NCBI GenBank assembly: GCA_023489135.1
Contig: JAMDCE010000256.1
Location: 1 to 8,151, forward strand
Direction of reading: 5' to 3'
DNA: 8,151 bases
Origin: Chloroflexota bacterium
GTDB taxonomy: Bacteria; Chloroflexota; Chloroflexia; JAMDCE01
Position numbers and translations under genes: made by a program. Positions 1-5,100 of this stretch are shown here, in pieces. The notes under the pieces are model-generated. The model was not told the origin of the DNA. It made no database searches and saw only the letters and a program-made list of their open reading frames with translations. Positions within the stretch are counted from its first letter, which is position 1. Each line of letters starts with the position of its first letter.

Positions 1-1823
1 CGTTTCTCATCGGGGCCTACCAGTACTTGCTCGATTGGCACCGCGACTGGTACGTTGCCGAGGGCCCGGAGAAACACACGAAAGAACTGTTTCAGGCGGC
101 GGGTGGAGATTGGAGGCTTAGCACGGCCGAGCGGAAGCGCATCTTGCTCAACAATATCTACGGAGTCGACACCGACCCGCAGGCGGTAGAGGTTACCAAA
201 CTGTCGCTGCTGCTGAAGGTGCTCGAAGGTGAAAGCGAACAGACGCTGGTGAAGCAACTGGTGATGTTCCACCAGCGTGCGCTGCCAGACCTTGGTAGCA
301 ATATCAAGTGCGGGAATTCGCTGATCGGGCCGGATTTCTACGACATTCAGCAACTGAGCTTCCTGGACGACGAGGTGCGTTACAGGATTAACGTTTTTGA
401 CTGGGAGGCTGCGTTTCCTGGGATTATGAAGGCGAGTGGCTTTGATGCGGTGATTGGGAATCCACCGTACCTCCGTATCCAGACGATGAAAGAGTGGGCA
501 CCACTGGAAGTGGAGTACTATAAGCGGCGCTATCTTTCGGCAAGCAGAGGCAATTACGACATCTACGTCGTTTTCGTGGAGCAAGGCCTGAGCTTGCTAA
601 ACGGGCAGGGGCGGCTTGGGTTCATCTTACCGCACAAGTTCTTTAACGCTCAGTATGGGCTATCTATCCGAGAGTTGGTGGCGAAGGCAAAGTACCTGGA
701 CGAGGTGGTTCACTTTGGTGACCAACAAGTGTTTGGTGGGGCGACGACGTACACCTGCTTGCTGTTTCTTGATAAGAAGGGTGGACGGCACTGTCGGTAC
801 ACCAAGGTGAATGATCTGATCGAGTGGAGGAACACAGGGAAGGCTGTCAAAGGCACTATTACAGGGGACGCGATCACTGGTGCTGAGTGGAACTTCTCCG
901 TTGGCAGGGAGCGGATGATACTCAAGAAACTAGACGCTATGGCCGTGAGGTTGGGTCATGTAGCACACATCTTCGTGGGTACACAAACCAGCGCTGACGA
1001 TGTCTTCGTTTTGGACGAGTGTCACTCGGACGACAACTACATAAGGGGAGTGTCTAGGTCTCTGGGTAGAGAAGCAATAGTAGAGGCCGGGTGCACTCGG
1101 CCCTTCCTTAGAGGGAGGCAAATCCGGAGGTATGAACCTCTTGAGACAAACTCCCGCCTGGTTTGCCCTTATCATATCTCAGATCAGGCCTGCAGCCTGT
1201 TAACTGAGGATGAGATGTCTAGAGAACACCCATTAACGTTGGCCTATCTCAGAGCCAACAGGGCCCAGCTAGCCGCCCGCGAGAATGGTAGATTCCGGAA
1301 CGAGCATTGGTACGCTTTCGGGTACCCTAAGAGTATGCCACTTTTCCGGCAGCCCAAAATCGTGGTTCCAGACTACAACAACGTGGCTTCATTTACCCTG
1401 GACTCGGGAGGGCAGTTCTTCAAGACAGGCTACGGTGTCATTCTCAAAGACGAGTCACTGTCGCAGATGTACGTTCTCGGTCTCCTCAATTCGCAACTGT
1501 TATTTCAGTATTTGCTGTCAGTCGGAACCACCCTGCGTGGCGGGTACGTTCGGTTCTGGACTCAGTTCATCAAGCAGGTTCCGATCCGAATGATCAATCC
1601 CGCAGACTCAGGCGATAGTGTCCGACATGATCAGATGGTGACGCTCGTCTCTCGAATGATGACGTTGCACAAGCAGTTGGCCTCAGCCAGAACCGATCAG
1701 GACAAAACTGTCCTTGAGAGGCAGATCGACGCCACCGATAGGCAGATAGATCGGCTGGTGTACGAGTTGTACGGGCTGACGGAGGACGAGATCGCGATCG
1801 TCGACGAGGGAGCACGAAGGTAG
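1..1823 (+). CDS. Type IIG-like adenine-N6 DNA methyltransferase / restriction enzyme, C-terminal part (5' truncated)
   Basis: The reading frame is open from base 3, so the true start lies left of the window and 606 residues are visible. The first residues (FLIGAY) fit the tail of the SAM-binding motif I. GVDTDP at 162-179 fits the acidic motif that contacts SAM. The catalytic NPPY tetrad at 459-470 marks an N6-adenine amino-methyltransferase, and GRLGFILPHKFFN shortly after is typical of the Eco57I class. From about base 900 the protein resembles the TaqI-like target-recognition domain (WYAFGYPKSMPLFRQPKIVVP, then GLLNSQLLFQYLL). It ends in a helical, coiled-coil-like tail (RQIDRLVYELYGLTEDE). 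Family members of this layout are usually about 900-1100 residues with an N-terminal nuclease domain, which would be outside the window. Inferred role: methylation, and probably cleavage, of foreign DNA by a single polypeptide. A BREX PglX-type methylase or an orphan enzyme cannot be excluded. No partner defence gene lies downstream. Rare-looking codons (ATA, AGG, TTA) in the central part hint at acquired DNA. Confidence 0.88.
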   Translation, partial: FLIGAYQYLLDWHRDWYVAEGPEKHTKELFQAAGGDWRLSTAERKRILLNNIYGVDTDPQAVEVTKLSLLLKVLEGESEQTLVKQLVMFHQRALPDLGSNIKCGNSLIGPDFYDIQQLSFLDDEVRYRINVFDWEAAFPGIMKASGFDAVIGNPPYLRIQTMKEWAPLEVEYYKRRYLSASRGNYDIYVVFVEQGLSLLNGQGRLGFILPHKFFNAQYGLSIRELVAKAKYLDEVVHFGDQQVFGGATTYTCLLFLDKKGGRHCRYTKVNDLIEWRNTGKAVKGTITGDAITGAEWNFSVGRERMILKKLDAMAVRLGHVAHIFVGTQTSADDVFVLDECHSDDNYIRGVSRSLGREAIVEAGCTRPFLRGRQIRRYEPLETNSRLVCPYHISDQACSLLTEDEMSREHPLTLAYLRANRAQLAARENGRFRNEHWYAFGYPKSMPLFRQPKIVVPDYNNVASFTLDSGGQFFKTGYGVILKDESLSQMYVLGLLNSQLLFQYLLSVGTTLRGGYVRFWTQFIKQVPIRMINPADSGDSVRHDQMVTLVSRMMTLHKQLASARTDQDKTVLERQIDATDRQIDRLVYELYGLTEDEIAIVDEGARR

Positions 1824-1872
1824 GCCGGAACCCTTCGATTGGCAGCGTCAGCAAATTTTTTCACCGACGCAC

Positions 1873-1890
1873 AAATCTGTGAAATCTGTG
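1873..1890. repeat. Tandem 9-bp direct repeat in the convergent gene junction
   Basis: AAATCTGTG occurs twice head to tail (1873-1881 and 1882-1890) in the 117 bp between the methyltransferase stop and the mqnE stop. It lies outside both reading frames. Two perfect units are seen directly; any function is unknown. Confidence 0.7.
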
Positions 1891-1904
1891 GATTCTCCCA
1901 GGCC

Positions 1905-1916
1905 GGTTCGCGAACC
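1905..1916. repeat. Perfect 12-bp palindrome between convergent genes
   Basis: GGTTCGCGAACC is its own reverse complement, and after one mismatch it is extended by GGC/GCC on the outside (1901-1920). In RNA from either strand it could form a short hairpin that stabilises the 3' end of the methyltransferase or mqnE transcript. No T-run follows on either strand, so it does not qualify as an intrinsic terminator. A protein-binding site is equally possible. Confidence 0.5.
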
Positions 1917-1940
1917 AGCCCTACCCCTGACGGAGGGTAC

Positions 1941-3038
1941 TCAATACTCCTGAATCACGTTGTAGAGGGTGTCCCGCTCTCGGGGGACCCGGCCCGCGGC
2001 GCGAATCATGGTGAGCAATTCGCGCAAGGTGAGGCCTTGCGCCGTCTCCGCCCCGGCGGCGTGAGTGATGCGCTCCTCCACCACTGTCCCGTCCAGATCG
2101 TCGACGCCGAAGGAGAGGGAGACTTGGGCCAGCTTGGGTCCGATCATAATCCAAAATGATTTGATGTGCGGGAAATTGTCGAGGAGGAGACGAGAGATGG
2201 CCAACGTCTTTAAGTCGTCGAAACCCGTGGTGGGCGCTCCCTGGACCAAATCGGTATTCTTCGGATGAAAGGCAAGGGGAATGAAGGCCAGAAAACCGTC
2301 CGTATCATCCTGCAGGGCCCGCAGGCGCAGCAAATGGTCGACTCGCTCCTCTATGGTCTCGATATGCCCGTAGAGCATGGTGGCGTTGGTCTTCAGCCCG
2401 AGCCGGTGGGCCGTGCGCATCACCTTGAGCCAGCCGTCCCCGCTCAGCTTCTCGGGGCAAAGTCTCGCTCTCACCCGAGGATGAAATATCTCCGCCCCTC
2501 CCCCTGGCAACGAATCCAGCCCCGCTTCCTTGAGCTGGCGGAGGGCTTCTTCTACGCCGAGGCCGCTTATCTCGCCCAGGTGCGCTATTTCCACTGCCGT
2601 GAAGGCCTGGATGATGACGTTGGGATAACTGGCCTTTAGTTGCCGGAGCATCTCAATGTAGTACTGGAAAGGCAGGTCCGGTTCCAGGCCGCCGACGATG
2701 TGAAATTCGCTCACGCGTGAGGTGTAGGTCTGGCCGGCGCTCGACATAACATCGTCCACGGTCATGGTGTAAGCGTCCCTGTCTTCCCGGTTTCGGCTGA
2801 AGGCGCAAAAGCGGCAGCGGTTCTTGCACACGTTGGTGTAATTGATATGCCGGTTCTGAATGAAGTATACAAAATCGCCGTGTTTGCGCCGTCTGACTGT
2901 GTCGGCCAGGTAGCCGATGGAGAGGAGATCGGAAGACCGAAAGAGGGTGACCCCGTCCTCGAAACTCAACCGCTCTCCGCTCTCAACTTTGTCGAAAATG
3001 GGCCTCAGCGCCTTATCTTCCAGCAGCGTTTGCAGCAA
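1941..3038 (-). CDS. mqnE: Aminodeoxyfutalosine synthase (radical SAM), menaquinone biosynthesis
   Basis: The 365-residue product matches MqnE in length and motifs. MqnE is the cytoplasmic radical SAM enzyme that joins 3-[(1-carboxyvinyl)oxy]benzoate to SAM-derived adenosine, giving 6-amino-6-deoxyfutalosine in the futalosine menaquinone pathway. The [4Fe-4S] ligands are C71, C75 and C78 (CKNRCRFC), preceded by the family segment NRHINYTNV. Further hallmarks are FHIVGGLEPDLPF, GLDSLPGGGAEIF, TNATMLYGHIET, FIPLAFHP and SFGVDDLDGTVVEE. These favour MqnE over the paralogues MqnC and CofH. The start is TTG at 3036-3038, read as UUG, with the purine-rich ribosome binding site AGGGGGAAGG at 3043-3052. 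No better ATG or GTG was found just upstream, and the N-terminus from here has the family's usual extent. It lies 92 bp downstream of the bactofilin gene on the same strand and is probably in its transcript. The other mqn genes are not in the window. Confidence 0.95.
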   Translation of the reverse strand: MLQTLLEDKALRPIFDKVESGERLSFEDGVTLFRSSDLLSIGYLADTVRRRKHGDFVYFIQNRHINYTNVCKNRCRFCAFSRNREDRDAYTMTVDDVMSSAGQTYTSRVSEFHIVGGLEPDLPFQYYIEMLRQLKASYPNVIIQAFTAVEIAHLGEISGLGVEEALRQLKEAGLDSLPGGGAEIFHPRVRARLCPEKLSGDGWLKVMRTAHRLGLKTNATMLYGHIETIEERVDHLLRLRALQDDTDGFLAFIPLAFHPKNTDLVQGAPTTGFDDLKTLAISRLLLDNFPHIKSFWIMIGPKLAQVSLSFGVDDLDGTVVEERITHAAGAETAQGLTLRELLTMIRAAGRVPRERDTLYNVIQEY

Positions 3039-3066
3039 TGAACCTTCCCCCTGACAAAATAATCGC

Positions 3067-3084
3067 CTACCGGACGGCCGGTAG
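3067..3084 (-). other. Hairpin in the mqnE leader region
   Basis: CTACCGG and CCGGTAG form a perfect 7-bp stem with a 4-base loop in the 92-bp gap between the bactofilin stop and the mqnE start. On the minus strand it is followed by the T-rich stretch GCGATTATTTTG and then the mqnE ribosome binding site. It could be a weak attenuator, an mRNA processing site or a stabilising stem. The T-run is interrupted and begins several bases after the stem, so I do not call it a terminator. Confidence 0.45.
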
Positions 3085-3115
3085 ACGGAGTGAATTAATC
3101 TGGTATGGTAATGCG

Positions 3116-3127
3116 ACGGCCGGCCGT
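3116..3127. repeat. 12-bp GC-rich palindrome just after the bactofilin stop
   Basis: ACGGCCGGCCGT is a perfect palindrome beginning four bases past the bactofilin stop codon on the minus strand. With the hairpin at 3067-3084 it gives the bactofilin-mqnE spacer two stem-forming elements. It has no U-tract. A 3'-end stabilising stem within a dicistronic message is one reading, but chance is possible in GC-rich DNA. Confidence 0.35.
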
Positions 3128-3130
3128 TCC

Positions 3131-3559
3131 TCAGGCTTCGGGCGCAGGCTCGCGGCGGGTGGGGCTGAAATCCAGCGATTCCAGGGCGTACTCTTCGCGC
3201 ATGGCGCTCTCGCCCCGGAAGACAGCTCCTTCGTCGATTAGTAAGGTGTCGCTGACCACATTGCCCCAGACCTTTGAGGTCGAGGCCAGCTCCACCCGAC
3301 CGACCGCGTCGATGTCACCTTTAATAGCGCCGGCCACGATGACGTCCTTCGCTCTGACGTTCCCGCTCAGCCGGCCGGTCCTGCTCACCACCAGGCTGCC
3401 AGCGGTATCCAGATCGCCTTCCATAAGGCCATCAATGCGCACATTTCCTTCGGTCCTAATAGAACCGATTAGGGTAGTGCTTATGCCAATTACAGTCTCG
3501 ATCTTGCCCTCAGCCAGGCTGGCCATTCCTGCTTCTCGCTTCCCAAACAAGCCGCTCAC
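3131..3559 (-). CDS. Bactofilin family polymer-forming cytoskeletal protein
   Basis: The 142-residue product has the bactofilin (DUF583) pattern. A short N-terminal tail is followed, from about residue 23 to 118, by repeated short beta-strand units with Gly/Asp turns (IGSIRTEGNVRIDGLMEGDLD, SGNVRAKDVIVAGAIKGDIDA, VWGNVVSDTLLIDEGAVFRG). These fold as a right-handed beta-helix that polymerises end to end into nucleotide-independent filaments. A C-terminal tail ends in a proline- and glutamate-containing stretch (PTRREPAPEA). Bactofilins in other bacteria scaffold cell-wall enzymes, polarity or shape; the role here is unknown. The MSGLFGK start may help membrane contact, which is inference. The start is GTG at 3557-3559, chosen because AAGGAGG lies at 3565-3571, five bases upstream. 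The gene is driven by a strong promoter at 3607-3635 and is followed by mqnE on the same strand. No M23 peptidase partner, often found beside bactofilins, is visible. Confidence 0.93.
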   Translation of the reverse strand: MSGLFGKREAGMASLAEGKIETVIGISTTLIGSIRTEGNVRIDGLMEGDLDTAGSLVVSRTGRLSGNVRAKDVIVAGAIKGDIDAVGRVELASTSKVWGNVVSDTLLIDEGAVFRGESAMREEYALESLDFSPTRREPAPEA

Positions 3560-3564
3560 GTCGT

Positions 3565-3571
3565 CCTCCTT
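3565..3571 (-). promoter_or_regulatory. Strong ribosome binding site deciding the bactofilin GTG start
   Basis: On the minus strand AAGGAGG, a near-perfect anti-16S match, lies five bases before the GTG at 3557-3559. This spacing settles the non-ATG start. The next in-frame Met codon, encoding Met12, has no comparable upstream site. Confidence 0.85.
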
Positions 3572-3606
3572 GTTTCGCCAGCGTACGCACAGAGCGGTGC
3601 AGGTTC

Positions 3607-3635
3607 ACTATAATACAAACGCCTATCCTTGTCAA
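3607..3635 (-). promoter_or_regulatory. Sigma-70-type promoter for the bactofilin (and probably mqnE) transcript
   Basis: On the minus strand a perfect -35 box TTGACA (3630-3635) is followed after exactly 17 bp by TATAGT (3607-3612), one mismatch from the -10 consensus. Transcription should start near 3600, giving a leader of about 40 bases to the GTG at 3559. The promoter faces away from the motif cluster and is flanked by possible operator sequences. Confidence 0.8.
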
Positions 3636-3636
3636 T

Positions 3637-3650
3637 TAGGTTCAAACCTA
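3637..3650. promoter_or_regulatory. 14-bp palindrome abutting the -35 box (possible operator)
   Basis: TAGGTTCAAACCTA has perfect 6-bp arms around a 2-bp centre and sits one base from the -35 box of the leftward promoter. The heptamer TGAACCT, which forms part of it on the minus strand, recurs at 3601-3607 next to the -10 box, overlapping the expected start point. The placement suggests a dimeric transcription factor acting on this promoter. No specific regulator is recognised. Confidence 0.5.
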
Positions 3651-3853
3651 GTATCCAATGCGGCCCTTCGTCGTTGCCCGGGTAGGACGGATTCTCCCGC
3701 GGGTTTCAAAAAGACGGCGCCCCAGCCTCCCGCCGATTACATCGCCCACAGCTCCAAAACCTCCCGCGGGTCACTGCTGTCGTGATAGCTTTCGCCGCCG
3801 AGGAAACCTCCGCGAGGTCAAGACAAAACTCCCCGGGCGGAAAGAGCCACAAT

Positions 3854-3910
3854 CTCCCGCGGGTATTCTACACGCCGAATCTTCCTTTCACGCCTGGTAA
3901 CCCGCGGGAG
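3854..3910. repeat. Inverted repeat pair within the motif cluster, 11-bp arms
   Basis: CTCCCGCGGGT (3854-3864) is perfectly complementary to ACCCGCGGGAG (3900-3910), with 35 bp between the arms. If transcribed it would form a stable stem-loop. Because each arm is itself nearly palindromic, alternative local hairpins compete. Confidence 0.6.
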
Positions 3911-3921
3911 CGAGGACAAAT

Positions 3922-3978
3922 CCTCCCGCAGGTTACGACATAGTTGAGATGCCGGCCAGGTAGAGTACCTGCGGGAGG
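3922..3978. repeat. Inverted repeat pair within the motif cluster, 12-bp arms
   Basis: CCTCCCGCAGGT (3922-3933) and ACCTGCGGGAGG (3967-3978) are exact reverse complements with 33 bp between them. The right arm overlaps a second, mutually exclusive hairpin, CAGGTA-GAG-TACCTG (3957-3971). Both arms carry the same G-to-A change (in arm orientation), so the stem is kept intact relative to the CCCGCGGG copies. Confidence 0.6.
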
Positions 3979-4011
3979 GATAACAGATCCCCAGCGTCTC
4001 CCCCTTTGAGG

Positions 4012-4048
4012 AGGAAGTGCCTCCAGTCTGTTCGCCTTGACACTTCCT
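4012..4048. promoter_or_regulatory. Inverted repeat overlapping the fmt -35 box (possible operator)
   Basis: AGGAAGTG (4012-4019) and CACTTCCT (4041-4048) are perfect 8-bp inverted arms separated by 21 bp. The right arm covers the last two bases of the -35 box, so a bound dimer would affect promoter use. The wide arm spacing makes this a tentative call. Confidence 0.3.
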
Positions 4049-4065
4049 GGGACCGGGGGTATCCT
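4037..4065 (+). promoter_or_regulatory. Sigma-70-type promoter for fmt and the exporter genes, predicted leaderless start
   Basis: TTGACA (4037-4042) is separated by exactly 17 bp from TATCCT (4060-4065). If +1 lies seven bases past the end of the -10 box it falls at 4072, the A of the fmt ATG, so the transcript would begin with its start codon. The -10 box is weaker than consensus (two mismatches). Confidence 0.65.
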
Positions 4066-4071
4066 AGGAGT

Positions 4072-5100
4072 ATGGAGCATCGAGAACGAATTGTATTTAT
4101 GGGCACCCCCAGATTCGCCGTGCCCGTATTGGAAGGCCTGCAGCAGGCCGGTTATGACATCGTCGGAGTGGTTACTCAGCCGGATAAGCCGGTGGGGCGA
4201 AAGGGCACGCCCACCCCACCCCCGGTAAAGCTTGTGGCGCTCCAATATGGCTTGCGCGTCTTTCAGCCTCAAAGATTGCGAGATGTCAACCTTCTGGAAG
4301 AATTGCGGTCCTTGCAGCCGGACGTTATCGTCGTGGCGGCCTTCGGCAAGATCCTTCCACGGGAGGTCCTCGCCCTTCCCACTCTCGGATGCCTGAACGT
4401 CCACGCCTCGCTCCTCCCAAAGTACCGCGGCGCGGCCCCCATCTCGGAGGCCATTCTCGACGGTGAAAAGGAAACCGGCATCACTATCATGTTGATGGAC
4501 GAGGGAATGGATAGTGGTCCGATCCTGGCGCAAGTGGCGGTGGAGATTTACTCCACAGACACCGCTGAGTCGCTGGGAGCGAAGCTGGCTGAGGCCGGCG
4601 CGCGGCTTCTGCTGGAAGTTCTGCCTGAATGGACTCAGGGCAAGATCACGCCGCGACCACAGGACCCCTCGCAGGCCACCTACGTGAAGATGCTGGCCAA
4701 GGAGGACGGGCTGATAGACTGGACGACACCCGCCGAGTACATCGAACGGCAGGTGCGCGCGTTTTACCCCTGGCCCACCGCTTATACCTTCTGGGATGGC
4801 AAGCAGCTCAAGATCCTTCGCGCTGCTGTGCGCCTGGATAGCGGCGGCGCTGCGCCTGGAAGGGTAAGCGTGATGTCCGTTGGGGTGGCGTCCGGCCGGG
4901 CCGGCCGGGAGGAGGGCGAGTTGATGGTAGCTTGTGGGCGAGGGCAACTGGCTCTCCTCGAGGTGCAGTTGGCCGGAAAGAAGGCGATGGGCGCTGACGA
5001 ATTCCTGCGAGGCCATCGCCGGATCGTGGGGGCAGTCCTGGGAAGGCCTTCGCCACAGTCGAAAGTCAGTTCTGATGACGCTTCTGCTCCGCATTCTTAA
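4072..5100 (+). CDS. fmt: Methionyl-tRNA formyltransferase
   Basis: The 342-residue product formylates the amino group of methionyl-initiator-tRNA using 10-formyltetrahydrofolate, in the cytoplasm, to supply fMet-tRNA for translation initiation. The N-terminal Rossmann-like catalytic domain starts with IVFMGTPRFAVPVL. It contains the folate-site segment LNVHASLLPKYRGAAPI, with catalytic N109 and H111, and D147 in MDEGMDSGP. The C-terminal OB-fold-like tRNA-binding domain is seen as FYPWPTAYTFWDGKQLKIL and the closing LLEVQLAGKKAMGADEFLRGHR. A tail of about 25 residues extends past the last conserved block. The start at 4072 (MEHRERIVFMGTP) gives the usual N-terminus. An upstream in-frame TTG at 4006 would put the promoter inside the gene and add unconserved residues. 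AGGAG at 4066-4070 is only one base from the ATG, too close to act as a normal ribosome binding site. Peptide deformylase, a frequent neighbour of fmt, is not in this window. The 3' end overlaps the next gene. Confidence 0.96.
   Translation: MEHRERIVFMGTPRFAVPVLEGLQQAGYDIVGVVTQPDKPVGRKGTPTPPPVKLVALQYGLRVFQPQRLRDVNLLEELRSLQPDVIVVAAFGKILPREVLALPTLGCLNVHASLLPKYRGAAPISEAILDGEKETGITIMLMDEGMDSGPILAQVAVEIYSTDTAESLGAKLAEAGARLLLEVLPEWTQGKITPRPQDPSQATYVKMLAKEDGLIDWTTPAEYIERQVRAFYPWPTAYTFWDGKQLKILRAAVRLDSGGAAPGRVSVMSVGVASGRAGREEGELMVACGRGQLALLEVQLAGKKAMGADEFLRGHRRIVGAVLGRPSPQSKVSSDDASAPHS

Larger units (their letters stand above)
3694..3978. repeat. Cluster of a short GC-rich palindromic motif, core CTCCCGCGGG
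   Basis: This occupies most of the 512-bp gene-free interval between the bactofilin and fmt starts. Exact core copies are at 3694-3703, 3761-3770 and 3854-3863, with an exact reverse-complement copy at 3901-3910. A variant with A for G (CTCCCGCAGG) lies at 3923-3932, and its exact reverse complement at 3968-3977. Two degenerate copies are at 3806-3818 (ACCTCCGCGAGGT) and 3829-3840 (CTCCCCGGGCGG). Aligned in one orientation the consensus is about ACCYGCGGGAG followed by a T-rich stretch. Copy centres (about 3699, 3766, 3812, 3834, 3859, 3904, 3928, 3971) are 67, 45, 22, 25, 45, 24 and 43 bp apart, close to multiples of 22-23 bp. No open frame with a ribosome binding site was found across it. 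It may be a multi-site protein-binding array or a family of short interspersed repeats. Confidence 0.75.

Noticed and set aside
1815..1861. Intrinsic terminator for the methyltransferase
   Set aside because: A 6-bp stem (1815-1820 with 1832-1837) and a T-run (1856-1861) exist but are separated by about 18 bases, and the stem spans the stop codon. The arrangement does not fit a standard terminator.
3105..3785. 226-residue open frame on the plus strand
   Set aside because: It is antisense to the bactofilin and runs into the motif cluster. It is Ser/Thr/Pro/Arg-rich and low in complexity, with no recognisable fold or ribosome binding site.
3694..3978. CRISPR array
   Set aside because: The repeat core is only about 10-12 bp, copies occur in both orientations and intervals vary from 22 to 67 bp. 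No cas gene is nearby.
4006..4071. N-terminal extension of fmt from TTG 4006
   Set aside because: The 22 added residues are not family-like and would place the TTGACA/TATCCT promoter inside the coding region. The normal N-terminus starts at 4072.
4934..5074. N-terminal 47-residue extension of the first ABC exporter subunit
   Set aside because: It is entirely inside fmt in another frame and has no exporter-like sequence. The family N-terminus begins at ATG 5075.
3868..5094. 408-residue open frame on the minus strand
   Set aside because: It lies antisense to fmt, whose protein is unmistakable. The predicted peptide has no recognisable domain and an odd, Arg/His/Pro/Ser-rich composition typical of a shadow frame in GC-rich DNA.
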